Positions 21,898-41,500 of a DNA stretch of 64,000 nt are shown in pieces; the first letter of the stretch is position 1, and each line of letters starts with the position of its first letter. Where the stretch lies: NCBI GenBank assembly GCA_017506865.1, contig JAFCMP010000268.1, forward strand, positions 496,001 through 560,000. Reading direction: 5' to 3'. The stretch comes from Tribonema minus (lineage: Eukaryota; Sar; Xanthophyceae; Tribonematales; Tribonemataceae). The position numbers were made by a program, and so were the translations under genes. The notes under the pieces are model-generated. The model saw only the letters and a list, made by a program, of their open reading frames with translations, searched no databases and had not been told where the DNA came from.

Positions 21898-24800
21898 ATG
21901 ACCTTCGTGAATGGAACGACGCTGCTGCTGGTGGATGCTATACTTTTTCTGGTCATCTCGCTGCTATGCGTCTGCGAGGCTTTGAGCGGCTCCCGCATCA
22001 TGGCGAAGCTGAGGCGCGGCCAGCACCTCAACAACTGGGAGGTGAGACGTGCGTGTGTCGCGGGGATCTATGGACTCACAAGCGTCGTATGTTTCCAGAA
22101 GCTCAACATATACCTGAGGCAGCAAGTTGAAGATCTGCTGAGATTGATAACGTTGCAAAATAGCGATTTCGTTGAGCCGACTGTTGTTTTAGCTTGTTGT
22201 CTTTTCTTGATCCTTGCGGTGTTGCTGTGCACATTTGATTGCACTCTCGATGTGATTGTTGTATGCTGACTTTATCGCCATACTCAGGCTACGGGTACAG
22301 GACTGCTGCGTTGTTGGCTTTTCATTTTATGAAAACAGTCAGCTCAAGCCGCATCTGAGGCTCACTCGCCGCACCATTCCATGTTCAGTCAATCTTGCGC
22401 GCTCTATGCGCACACTTCAGGCACCATTCGAGCCCTTGTTTGAGCTGCTGCGCATCATTCATCAATCACTTGCACATGGGAAACGGTTGAGGTTTCAACA
22501 AGCTGTTCTCATCAGAGAATTGATGATGAAGCAATGACCAATGCGCCATTGCCGAAAAAGCTCACAGCAGGTCATGATGGCGGTTGATGTATGGAATAAA
22601 GTGGGGCCTGTATCACCCTGAACACCTGAAATCCGATACTGTTAGCATGCAACAGTATCAAGCGTACCGTTGTAGCCACCACCCATTGAGCATCCTTGTT
22701 TTTTAAACATTGAAGGTTGCCAAATGGAATCGTTTAGGCGCACAGATGTATGCTGGTGCTGCCCGGTTGTGGAGGCAAAGCGCAGTTCATCCATAACAGC
22801 ACTCCTGTACGTCTGGTGTGGCCCTAAGTCTACGGGTTACTGCAAATCCCACACGTGATAGGTGAGGCCAAGCAACAGGCACGTGGATGAGCCACGGACG
22901 TCTTTGCTGCAGGCACTGATTAAAGGCAGCAGTCTGTGTGCGGGTACCAAGTCGTCCCTCCTACTATGTCTCACAAGGCATAGCGGTGCCTGTATCGAGC
23001 TTGCGGTGCAACAGGCGGCGGGCGCTGGTGGTTCACGCTACGTTGTGGCTCCAACAATAACTGCAGCTTGGCCGTGCTACTGCATCCATAGTGTGAAAGG
23101 AAAGTGTGCAAAGGCGTACGAACATGACAGGGCGATTGCGGAACTTCCCCCTGGGCAACTCTCCTTCTCCCCATCCTCCTGTGCCACTCAACAGACATGG
23201 ATACACGGCCTGCTGCCAACACGCCATTCTAGCAAATGAATGCAGTCCGAGCACGTGAACTGCAATGTGCAACCCGCTCTCAGCCGATACCCCCTTGCCC
23301 CCCCCCCCCCCCCCCCCCTTTTTTCTGCACACACGCCCTGCAGCAGGGCAACAGCAATACTCTCGGCACCATGACACTCCATACATACATACCACCACGC
23401 TGGCCTGAACCATTCTCGCAATCACAAAGAAGCCATAGCGCCAACGTTTTTTGCGACCTCCCTCTCAACCCCCCCCCCCCCCCGCATCCCCACCCCACCC
23501 CACCCCCCCCTGCTCCAGGGGGACGGCGAGGGCCGCACGCCCGGCGCGGAAATGCGCCGCAGCATACAGTGGGCGCTGGCGGCGTCCTCAGGCGCGCGCG
23601 GAGCGCTGCTGCTGGCGCAGGTGACGCTCCCCGGCGAGCCCGGCGTCGCGGCGCGCGCGCTCCCCGACATGCTGTACCTGACCACGTACACGCTGCTCGC
23701 GTACTTCTGGGCGCAGCTGTCGATGGCGCTCGCGGGCAAGAGCTCGCGCGGGCTGCGCCTGCTGCTGCTCGCCGGCGTCGCGCTGCTGTGGGTCGCGTTC
23801 ATCGTCGCCGTCTCCGCGATGGCATTCTCGCCCAACGGCGGCAGCTACGCGCTCAGCGCGGACATCCCCTCGGGGTTCAGGCGCGCGCTGCTGTATTTCC
23901 TGGCGGCGGCGCACGCGCTCGTCTTCGCGGCGATCGCGTACTTTGGCGCGTGCATCGCGGTGCCGGCGCGGCGGAGGCGCGACGTGCTGTGCCGCACTGT
24001 CGCCGTCGGCGCCGCGTGCTGCGCGGCGCTGCTCGCGCGCACGGCGACGTGCGTGCTGCTCGCTTCCGGTGAGCGCTGCTGCACTTTGCCAACTTCAGGT
24101 CACTACTTCAACTGCTCTGTGATGTGTGCACTTCGAACCAGTACTTCAACTGTGCTGTGCTGCGCGGCGCTGCTCGCGCGCATGGCAATGTGCGTGCTGC
24201 TCGCCTCCGGTGAGCGCTGCTGTGTCGCTGTGCACTTCAAACTTCTACTCCAACTGTTGGTGCGCTGTATTGGATGTGCACTTCAAGCCAGTACTTCAAT
24301 TGTGATGTGCCGCGCCATCGTCATTGGCGCTGCTTGCGCGCACAACGATTTGCGTGCTGCTGGCCTCCGGTGAGCGCTGCTGTGTTGCTGTGCACTCCAA
24401 ACCGCTGCTTCAACTGTGCTGTGCGGTAATCTAGTTGATGTGCACTTCAAACCAGTATTTCAACTATGAGGTGCCGCTCCGTCAGCCCCGCGTGCTGCGC
24501 TTGGCTGTGCCGCGCCATTGCCGCTGGCACAGCCGGCAAACACAGCGACGTGCGTGCTGCTCGCCTCCAACGAGCGCTGTATCAATGTGCACTGCAAATC
24601 ACAACCTTGACTGTACAGTGCCGCTGCTCGCGTGCACGGCGACGTGCGGGCTGCGTGTGTCTGGTGAGCGCCGCTGTAAAGCGCGCTAACAAGCGCTGCT
24701 GCTGTACTGCACTGATGCTGCAATTGTCATGATGCGCACTTCAAGCCACTGCTCGCAGTGTGGCAGGAGCACTTGCACTCGGACGCTTTACATCGCCACT

Positions 24801-25161
24801 TTACGGGCTTCCGCCGCTGCCGCTGCCCCGCCGCTCCCCCCCCCCCCCAGGCATCCTGGACAAGTGGCACTACACCGTCTCCCCCGACCTGAGAAATTCC
24901 CTCGACGCAGGCTACCTGTTTGCCGTGGAGCTGGTTCCGAGCGCTGTCATCCTGGTGCTGACGCGGCGCAGACCGACGCACTCATCGGCATCCCCCACGC
25001 TACCGCATGCTGCGCAGTTTGCACCACTTAGAGAGAGCAACGTTCACGTGGTGACGCGCCCCGGTGGGCCCGCGGGGGGGGGGCACTACGGGGCGGTGAG
25101 CGGGGGGGGAGGGGGGTTGATGGGGGGGGGGAGTTCGGGGGGCAGCGTCGATCTGGCGTAG
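21898..25161 (+). CDS. THH1/TOM1/TOM3-like seven-helix membrane protein, 334 aa, 3 exons
   Basis: Exons: 21898-22041, 23519-24068, 24851-25161; the phases 0 and 1 match. I see seven hydrophobic segments: residues about 8-27, 52-75, 88-110, 118-143, 160-185, 200-228 and 248-268. The last contains ELVPSAVILVLTRRRP, which resembles the ELLPSxxVLxxLRxLP end of the THH1/TOM1/TOM3 domain. Proteins of this plant and protist family sit in vacuolar or endomembranes, and plant members are host factors for tobamovirus replication. The native role is poorly known. A GPCR-like alternative cannot be excluded. The C-terminus is a Gly-rich tail (GGPAGGGHYGAVSGG). Exon 2 is strongly GC-rich. Intron 2 carries an exon-ghost array (24069-24850). 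Acceptors 23518 and 24850 follow long C tracts. Confidence 0.7.
24069..24850 (+). repeat. Exon-ghost array: copies of TOM1-like exon 2 end plus donor
   Basis: After the true exon end (CTCGCTTCCG then gtgagcgctgctg), degenerate copies of the last 60 nt or so of the exon, the donor and the first 70 nt of the intron recur. Their exon-like parts lie at about 24158-24222, 24308-24382, 24479-24574 and 24608-24672. Copies 1 and 2 keep the donor GCCTCCGgtgagcgctgctg. Copies 3 and 4 have progressively lost it. The shared intronic part contains CACTTCAAACC and AGTACTTCAACTGTG. Nothing else explains this intron. Confidence 0.85.
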
Positions 25162-27459
25162 GGGGGGGGCGGTTCCCCCCCCCGTCCCCCCCCCTCCCTC
25201 GGTGTTCTAGGGCGCCTCTGTGTTTCTGCGTGTGGCCCCGGGTGCTCCTCTCTGTGTGTGAAGATTTTGCGTGCAGCGCGGCACGCTGAGCTGCTGCACG
25301 CGCGGGCCCTGCCGCTGACATCACACATTCGCGCATGGCTCGGTAACACGTGCGCGCTAGTGACAGCGTGCGCGGCGAACGATGGGTGCTGCCTGCGCGT
25401 TGCGCTGCCGCTCCCTGTGACGTGGCATGAATGGATTTTGGTCGCATTCATTCTGTCATACATGAGTGCAATGTGCCATGCCTGTCTCGTGATTGGACAT
25501 GGTGTTAAGGTATGGAGCATGAACAGCACCACGTTGTGAAGTGATGTTGTGCCAGGATTGACCGATGCACTTGCCTCGTGATGAGACGTGGCGTGAAGGT
25601 ATATTAGATGAAGCATGAAACCGAACCACGTGGTAAATTGGTGTTGTGCCAGGATCGGCCAATGCACCCCCGCATGCAATGTGGTGCCTCCACCAAAGTT
25701 AAATCACTGCATGATTTCGGTTTGGTGTCTGCATTTCTGCCTTTGAGCGCACGAAACTTGCTGCTCTGCACAATTATTGTAAAAAGGACAGGACCAAGGC
25801 GGAAGGGGGGGGTCCTTGATATCCCCTCTCCTTCTGTGGCAATTGCGCCAATTGGCCCCCCACTCTGCAGTCTCACCTGCCGAGGGCACTACATGAGCTG
25901 TTGAAATGCCGTTGCAGTCAGGGAGGCAACAGCGCTCACCAATTCACTTCAGCAGCATGTACGCTCACGCACTGAAGCTGTTGGGATGCAGGTCATGCTG
26001 CTGCGTACCCAATGACTCCTATGCCACACGCTGGTTGTGTTGGCGTTGAAGATGAAGTTGACAGTGAAAGGCATTGAAAACAGCCGACTGGCATACCCTT
26101 GAAGATCAGGCACATGGCAGACGCTCATTGTGTTGTTTCAAACGAGGCAGGCATAAATATGCTTGTTGAGTCAATGTTGACACCTTCATGGTGAAATTTT
26201 TTGTTGCCTCGCCACACCAATCACAAGGTGCCTCTGACACCATCCCTCAGACTGGCCTTTGGAAGGTTGTTGTCAGTCAAAGCTGACCAAACAGAGCGTG
26301 AGCTAAAGCATGCAGTTGCTTGCACAACCACGCTGCAGAGCTTGCCCTGACATCGTATACACAAGCCGCTGATGAATATGGTGAACAATAAGAAAGGGGC
26401 GCAGCCACCTTTTGAAATGACATGCTGCTTGGCAAATGTCACTGTCGGGCAGTGCTGAGCAGGTGCTCAAAAAATAAAAAGCGCTGAGGGCAAATGAACA
26501 GCAGTGCAGACAATCAACACCCAGGCCGCAACTTGAATGAACTGCGATATGCGCAGCGGTGTCCATCTATAGGGTGTCCGCGTGTGTTCGGCGAGGCGGG
26601 CGGGCGCGCAACTGACGAGGGGCAGGCATAGCATGAGCTCCCTGCCAGATGAGCGCGCGCGCGCGCCGGTTCGCCCCCTCCCCCAGAGCTCTACAGAACG
26701 CGACGTTGCGCGCGTGAGTTAAAAAACAGCTGGCACTCCGCTGCCGCACGGCCCCCCGCCCCCCTCGTTGCACAGCATGCGCCCAATCGCCCCACTGCCC
26801 GTTTGCACTTCCAACTAAAGGCGGCAAGGGGACACTGGCTGCTGGTGTCCCCCGTTAGAAAGGCCACATATGTAAAGAGACGGCCCCCCTCCCCCCCCTT
26901 TGGCGGCTGTGCGCAGATCCCCCTCCCCCCACCACACACTCACACGCGCGCCTCCTCCGAGCCCTCAGAACATCGCTCTATCATGTACACATTACTTCGC
27001 CACCGATCCATCGGTGTTTACAGCGGGGGCGCAGGGAACGGGGGCAAGGGGGGCGCATGGGGACGTAAGAAGACAGCGGCATCTCTTAGCTCCTGACAGG
27101 CTTGCAGAGATGCGTCCCACGCGCGCGCCAAGCGCGTTCTCGTGGCACTTTCCCAGGCGCGTTCCCAGGCGTGTTCCCATGCAACTGCCCCACGCAGAAC
27201 ATGCGGCAGTTCCAGGGGGAGGGGAGGGGGGCGGGCCTTAGAGCTCGAAACCGCCGCCGCCTCCGCAGGAGCCAAGCATCGGGGCGCAGGCGGCGCGCGG
27301 GCGGCGCGTGCTGCTGCTGCCGCTGCTGCTGCCGCTGCTGCTGCCGCCGCTGCCGCTGCTGCTGCGCGTGGCCTACCGCCGCATCGCAATACATAGTGTG
27401 TGTGCTGGGGGGGGGGGCTGGGGGGTTGGGGTTTGGGGGGGGGGGGGGGTTGAGGGGGT
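25162..27459. other. Convergent intergenic region, 2.3 kb
   Basis: This separates the stop codons of the TOM1-like gene and the PH-MAPK gene. It holds G-rich homopolymer runs (25165-25200), a two-copy repeat of about 95 bp at 25480-25665 (shared GTGTTGTGCCAGGAT(T/C)G and CTCGTGAT blocks), C/G-rich runs near 26880-26930 and a GCTGCTGCCGCTGCTGCTGC-type repeat at 27309-27367. The long open frames across this last repeat are Ala-rich translations of low-complexity DNA. No gene is supported. Confidence 0.55.
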
Positions 27460-34726
<7,267 letters not shown>

Positions 34727-35219
34727 CTTTGAGAGGGTTTTTCCTCCCAGGGCGCTGGCGCACAGCGGGAAGCCCGGCTCCAGACTGACGCTTAACCCAC
34801 TTGTGGCGGCGTTCCCTCTATGCCCTGTCCGCCTCTCCTGTGTGTTGCCTCTTGCCTGCGTGTGTTTTGCTGTGAGCGGCCTCGGCCCCCCCGAGGGGGG
34901 CGCCTAATAATGGGTGTTTTCGAATGTGAACTGGCTCTCACATGGCAAAGTTGCAAACCACCAGCTCGCATTCACTACAGGAGGGGGAGCGGACATATGC
35001 ATACATAGGAGTCACGTGAGGCGGTGCCATCGCCAGCACCATGCAAATGACGCGAGCCCGTGATGGTTCAACGTGCTGGAGATTGTAGTGCCAGGCCGTA
35101 CTACCACAGTGGCATTTGCGTGATGGGTTCCAATTTTATGATGCCAACAGGAGCAAGTCCCTGTCGAGAACTAGGATGTGGAGATGGACGATATTGTTAT
35201 ATTCCAGTTTGTACTAGTG
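34727..35219. other. Upstream region of PH-MAPK gene
   Basis: About 500 bp upstream of the PH-MAPK start. It includes a small GC-rich inverted repeat at 34880-34904 (CCTCGG, C-run, CCGAGG). No exon was recognised. Confidence 0.4.
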
Positions 35220-35690
35220 TTCAAGAGGGGCAAATAACATTGCGCAGCTGACGAGCGTCGATGGGCATCACCACCTCGCCGCGGAGCAGCAGCCTCTTCA
35301 GCAAAAGCCGGACTGCATGATGCACGCAATGCCCATGACACGCGTGCTCACGGCATTGTTCAATCACAACACGACACAGGAATGCGCAGGCTGAGGCAAC
35401 GGGGGCATTTGGCAGAACTAAAACTGTGTTAACAAGCACAAAGAGCGGGGAGGGGGGGCACCGTGTGATGGTCTTATCAAGTCTCGTCAGTCACGTCTGC
35501 TGTGATGATATTAGTGTCGCCGCCTGAGGGGTGGCTGTGTTATAGAAGTAGAAGTATACCTTTAGCCGCTGCATCATGGTCACATTTACTACTTCACGCA
35601 TGACACAGTGGCCCTTGGCGCCCAAGCTTTGAAACACTGTTGTAGCGCACTGTACGTCTAGCGCCTGCCGCTGCTGCTGCTGCGGCGGCT
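35220..35690 (-). CDS. Possible two-exon fragment of an unidentified small gene
   Basis: On the minus strand, a segment after the acceptor-like tttgcag at about 35690 encodes QALDVQCATTVFQSLGAKGH and continues to MMQRLK, where a gtatac donor follows (about 35560). A phase-0 acceptor (gctgaag) near 35296 then gives RLLLRGEVVMPIDARQLRNV and a stop at about 35221. The two pieces read like genuine protein, but no start codon or upstream exon could be assigned and I recognise no family. It could be the 3' end of a small gene between the PH-MAPK and plastid-protein genes, or chance. The other ORFs in this gap have no support. Confidence 0.3.
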
Positions 35691-36010
35691 GCAAAGGCGC
35701 CGTGTCAGTTGCACCAGCAACCCCACCTCTGCCTCTGCATCAGCAGTGGCTGCAACGGGCAGCTACCCCGCCCCCCTTCCCGCAGTAAAATCCATCCTAG
35801 AAGGGGCAAAACGTGACAGCTCAACCACCCTTCGGGCATACCGCAACTGGCGTTGCAGCAACGACCACTGTGATTCGCACTGGTGCAGCCAGGATCTGTA
35901 CCGTCTATGTTCCCGCCACCACGAGGCTGACACGCCATGCTGAGCGCTGCCTCTGCTGCTGCTGCTGCTGCTGCTGCACTGTGACAGTTTCATCGCATGA
36001 AACGACTGCG

Positions 36011-38357
36011 TCATTGCAGCAGCTGCGGCTCCAGCGCCAGGAACTTGCCCACATCTGCGTCCAGAACGGCGAGAGCTTCCCTGGCTGCGGGTTCGTCCTT
36101 CGAGCGGCCGGCCTGCAGTCATGGGACAGGGGCAGAGGTTGAGCACTGCTGCCGTCAACGCGTCTGTGTTGATGATAGCAATAGACTTTAAGTTCACCAT
36201 TGCAGTGTGGTGGCCACGGATGCTTCCTCTGCAGTAGTTTTGTCGGCGGACTCGCAGCGATGCAGAAACAGCGCACGCAACGGGTTGGGGTTTGACCACT
36301 GCAGACATTGAGTTCACGTCAGCGTCAAGCTCGTTCATTGCAGACGATGAGCTCAGATAAGCGTTTATTGAGCTCTCAGGCATGGTTGAGGACGCCAAAT
36401 GCGACAACAGCAGCACACACTGCTAAGCGCACGAGACCAGATGCCACAAGCTTTCCTCTAGGCGTCAACTGTGACAGCACGCGCAGCAGCAGCAGCAGCA
36501 GTCCCTATGCCGGCTCCCCCTACTTGCTTAGACGATGACTTTGTGTATGGTGCTTCAAGTCAGCATGTTTCCTAGCAACTCCAATCAACTCCAGACACAG
36601 CAGACACATACAGTCTACTGTATGCTTACCTTGTTGATGGCGATCAGGTCAAATGTGACAGCATTGCACAGCAGCAGAGCCTCCTCCTTCAGCGCCTTGC
36701 TTTCCTTTGGGAAGCGCTTCCGCAGCCCCCCCATCAGCCTCTTGCGGAAGCTCTGAGGCAGGACACCATGAGCCACACAAATACAAGCGGCGCATACACA
36801 CAGTATAGCATCAGCACGTGCAAACATACATGCAGGAAGCTCCGGGGCATGTCACCATGTTGCACTTCTTCGCAAACATTCGGGACCTTGGATGCAGGTC
36901 ACATGAATCAGTAGCACACAGATGAACATCCATCTGAGCGCGTGAGGCTCTGTGTCACCAGGCCACAATCTCGCTACAACAGTCAAGAGGTCAGTGCTGT
37001 GATCGCTCATTCACGCGCTGCGCCGTGCAACACGTATGCGGTCTGTTTTTCAGCACAAGACAAAGTTGAAGTTTCAAGTCAATGTCGCCTTGAAGACGAT
37101 GTTTGAGATTTTTGGCTGTGCCTGAGAGTCGTCCCTCCAGTTGGCCATGCAGCCAGGATAGGGTGCTACAACAGGGACTGTCAGAAGCAGGTCACAGCTA
37201 ATGCCACAAAAGTCAGCTGCAGCTCATGCGGTGTGACATCTGTTCTTGCAGCACCTATGTTTACGCACAACAGTAGACATTGAAGTTCACCTGGTCCAGG
37301 CCCTGCGCCTGCGTCATGACGCCCTGCCAGTCCCCTGCCGCCACGCGCGCCTCCAAGCCCTCCTTTGCCGCTGCGTACGCATCCTTCACCGCTGAGAACT
37401 GCCGCACGATGCCACGTCAGCCAACAGCAGCAACAACATCAGCGCGACGATAGTAGCAGCCATAAACAGGCAACGAGGCGGCTGCAGAAGTGTGAGCAAG
37501 TCAAAAGTGTTTCATCGCCAAATGTGCATGTGCTAGGCTGCTGGACCCACTGTGCTGCTGCCACGAGGTGTCAGGTTCAAAAGCCAAGACCAAAGTTGAC
37601 TGAATGATCCACTGCTGACAGGAGCGCTTCCACTTTGCTGATGATTGAAAGGAGCCTTTGGCAAGAGGACGTGCTGAGACAGAGGACACGTTACGTACAT
37701 GGATCAACACACGTGGAGCATGACAACAGCCAAGCTGAGCTTGTAAATCACGCAGTAAGGCAGTACGTGAACAATTGTCACCACACTACGCATCATGTTG
37801 GTGACAGGTCACGTACCTCTGCTGACCAGTCCACATCGACAGCTGGTTCCTCCTTCGCTGCCGCACATTGTGCAGGCACCACAGCCAAGGCTAATCCAGC
37901 TGCGCCGAGGCTCTGGGCCACTTTGCTCAGGAAACCCTGCCTGCTACTGCAGCCGCTGCAGGTGGCAGAGTCTCCTTTGTCCAGAGTCATAGTTACCCTG
38001 ACAGCCTGCATGCATAAAATCAGCATAAAAACAGGTACCGAAGATGTGTTGAAACAGGTGCAACACTGCAATGTACGTAGCCGCATCTCTGCTGCTGCAC
38101 AATAAAATGCCGAGGATATTAAGAATGCTGTCCGCATGCAAACCAAGAGAGGCACGCTGAATGAATCTGCAACTGCCTGCACGGCTTCGACAAACGAGCA
38201 CATTCAGGACACACACGCATCAACAGTGCATGCATAAGGCGCGAACCTTGCGTCCTGCCCTTGCGGCCGCACCAGCGGGCGCCACAATGAAAGCATGGGC
38301 GCAGTTCAGGGCCAGCAAGGCCAGCGATGCCAGCACCGTGCGCGCCGCCGCCTTCAT
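36011..38357 (-). CDS. Plastid-targeted, probably thylakoid-lumen helical protein, 210 aa, 5 exons
   Basis: Exons: 38357-38247, 38005-37817, 37398-37291, 36752-36630, 36112-36011, all phase 0. Residues 1-22 form a signal peptide (VLASLALLALNCAHA). It is followed by Phe23 in AHAF and a basic/Ala-rich stretch to residue 37, the bipartite leader of secondary red plastids. A second hydrophobic segment, GFLSKVAQSLGAAGLALAVV then PAQCAAA, looks like a Sec-type lumen transfer signal, because the twin arginine is absent (RQ). The mature part, from about residue 85, is alpha-helical: VKDAYAAAKEGLEARVAAGD, SFRKRLMGGLRKRFP, LCNAVTFDLIAINK and LADVG-like helices. It may be a four-helix bundle of the kind seen in extrinsic photosystem proteins such as PsbQ, but I could not assign it to a named family. 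The first donor (gttcgc) is weak. Confidence 0.75.
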
Positions 38358-38505
38358 GTTGGCACTGCGCTGTTTCACCTTTTTTTGTTCAATTTTGCTC
38401 TTTCAAAAGTTGACGTGCCTTCGATCGTCTGAGGCTAGGAGGTGCCTTCACACTCGCAGGAGAAAGTGGGACACCGGCTGCTGGTAGCGCACAGAGTGAG
38501 TGACC
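38358..38505. promoter_or_regulatory. Divergent promoter, plastid-protein gene / RNA polymerase I gene
   Basis: 148 bp lie between the two start codons, the second such compact head-to-head pair in the window. It contains a T-rich stretch (CCTTTTTTTGTTCAATTTTG at about 38379-38398). The 22-bp motif of the other divergent promoter is absent, and no TATA box is evident. Confidence 0.5.
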
Positions 38506-41500
38506 ATGCCGGACTCAGCAGAAAGACCAAAGAAGAAGCACAGCAGCAGCAGCAGCAAAAGCACTGCCAGCGCCAAGAAAAGCAAACCCAAGCCCTCTGT
38601 TCCGCGCACAGGTCCCTCCTATGACATCTCCAATCTTCCCAGCGCCGCGACTGCGGAGAAGATGCAGAGCCTCGTCGATGCCCACGTGAACTCCTTCAAT
38701 CAGTTCTTGGACGAGGGCCTGAATGACGCGGTGCTGGATCTTCCGGACGTCGAGCTCAGGGTCGGCGAAGACGGGCCACTGATGCGGTTGTGGTACGAAT
38801 CGGTGGAGCTGGGGTATCCGGGAAGGAGCAGAGATGAGACCTCGGGCGCCAAGCTGGTTCCCAGGGAGTGCAGGGAGAGGAACCTTACCTATGGCGCCCC
38901 GATTCATGTCAACATCGCTTATCAGTTGGAGGGCAGCGAGGCTCAAAGGTGGGTGCTCCTCAGCAGACGCCATCGCTGCAACAGCAGTTAGAGGGCTGGC
39001 ATGTAAATGCACGGCGATGATGCTGTCACTCCATCCCCGAGTCGCAATACTGCTGAAAACTGACAGGCACGGTGCATGGGTGCTGTGCTTCATGAGTTGC
39101 GAAATAAGGACAAAAGCGATTGCGAGCAATGCAACTCCATCTCGGCCACCACCATACATTCGAAACTAATCAATCATATATTGCTGGACAGGTGTGATTT
39201 GACAGAAACGCAGCTGGGGCTTGCGCTTTCTTCAGTCAGCTCGCTCACCCGTGCATGCAGAATGACAGCGCCAACACTTGACAGACGCATTTGCTGATCT
39301 GCTAATTGTACACTGTGGCGTCTGAAGCTGCTTTTGCTGGTGAAGACGATGATGTTGCCTTGCGCATGCCCCTCAAATATTGCTGTCGGTCGCCGCGACG
39401 CTTGTGCCTTCGGCCATGCAATGGTGCTTTGCTGCACATACTTTGACTATACCACTTCACTGTGACACATTCTTTCAGCTGTTGGTGGTCATTATAGAAG
39501 CAGGCGCGAGGGCAACTTGACAGTAGTATATACACCCACATGATGCTGCTTAGTGCAGCTCAACCAGGCCAAGCTGCTGGTTCCTTCAATTTGTTACCAC
39601 CTACCGCTTACATCTAGGAGCCGCCATCCTCTGACAGCACTCGTTAGCAGCGCCGCTGCTTGTTCGCAGCTGGTCTCTATGGTGCGCTACAGCTGTCATT
39701 TTTCGTTCCAACAAGTAATTCAGCCCATGTCAGCTCATGTCAGTGGGCTTGCACCTGGTGATACCAGCGCTGTGCAGGCATGAATTGTACACGGCTTGTC
39801 ATGCCTACACCATGCAAAGGTGCAGCGGAATCGACTTGGCATGGCACGCGCTTGCGCCCGTCAATCACCTGGCGATACTCACCAGTAACTGACTATATGC
39901 TTCAAGTATGCAGGTTTGGAAAAAAGCCTGTCGTGCCTATGCCATGCAACACTGCAGTTGAAGTTACACTCTTCATCCACTTTCTTCTGTCAACCACATA
40001 GTACAGCGGCGCCTGGGTGAGCGTATGCAACACTGCAGTTGAAGTTACACCATTTACTTCTTTTCTTCACCTGCAGAGTACAGCGACGCCTGGGTGAGTG
40101 CCCCATTATGGTGCGCAGCAAACGCTGCCACCTGGCAGGCCTGGGGCCCAAGGAGATGGTGGCGCTGAAGGAGGAGGATACGGAAATTGGGGGGTACTTC
40201 ATTGTCGGGGGACTGGAGCGCGTCATCAGGCTGCTGCAGGTAATGCACATACCACAAGTGGAATGATTGAATGAGCGATACAACAAATCATGAATACGTC
40301 TTGAGGCAGATGCTCAAAAGCGGGAGAAATGTTGGGATGCTGCCATCTGGCGGGCCTGGGGCACGCTGGCGCTGAAGCAGGAGGATACGGAACTGGGGGG
40401 GTATTTTATTGTTGGGGCATTTGGAGCATGTCATCAGGCTGCTGCAGGTAATACATGTACAAGTCACCGATTGATTGAATGAGCGGTGAGGGCACGAAAA
40501 TGAAATTGGGGGGTAATTGGGGGGTACTTCTTTGTTTTGTTGGGGGTTTGGGGCGTGTCATCAGGCTGCTGCAGGTAATGCACTTGCAGTAAAAGTGCAA
40601 GTCGTTGAATGAGTGAAGGAGCGGTTGTAACCGAATCATTAATGCCATATTTTGTGGCAAGTGCTCAAAAGCATGAGAAACATGGGGATACGACGTTTGT
40701 TGTGCGGTTGTGCGAATAGATGGTGCAATGGGCTCTATCTGATGTGCACTCAGGTCGTGACGGCGTGGCAAGCCTTAGTGGTCCTGTGCTGCTGCTTGTC
40801 TGTGAACCGCAGCATATCATTCAGCTTCATTGAGCTTTTCCTGTTCATAGCCTGCCACAGTCGGCCACGCAGCCTGAAGTTCATTTTACACTTGAACTTC
40901 AAGTCATGAGTTCTTCTCTTGTGCCTGGCCGCTCCCAGTCGGCGCCTACATAGGATGTTCTACTGCTCTGGATATGTGCCATCAGACTCGTAAAGACCAC
41001 GCCGTCAGTGAACATCGGCCACTTTTCGCTGCCATGTTGAGTGCTGGTCACAGAGGAAGATACGTGTGGCTAATTAGAGCCGGGTAGATACACGTGGCTT
41101 ATCAGAGTCAGGAAACCTCGAGTGCTGATCACAGAGGAAGTTTGTGCAGTGCCATGGCCCATATGTATTGCTGCACTGCGAAGGAAGAATCACAAACGCT
41201 TTCATTGTCAAGGGTGCACTTGTGATAGCAAGCAATTGTACAAGTCGCACCTCTGAGAGAGCTCATGGAGTACTTGTGTGGATTTTGGTATTGAGTTGCT
41301 TGGGAGAATGCCTTTTCTGTCGGAGACAGCTAACCAAGGGCAATATGATTGCGTGGTTGTGTGCACTATTATGGCCAATTGAGGGTGCGTTTCTGTGGTC
41401 TCGTGTCATGTTGAAGTTGACAATGCGCTTACTTCAAGTGACCTCACATTCACTCAGTTTGTGTGCATGTCCGCACGTATGGCTGTTGTGCATGCTGTAC

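Noticed and set aside
23236-24072. 278-codon plus-strand ORF overlapping TOM1-like exon 2
   Set aside because: Arg/Ala-rich shadow frame of a GC-rich exon whose other frame encodes clear transmembrane helices.
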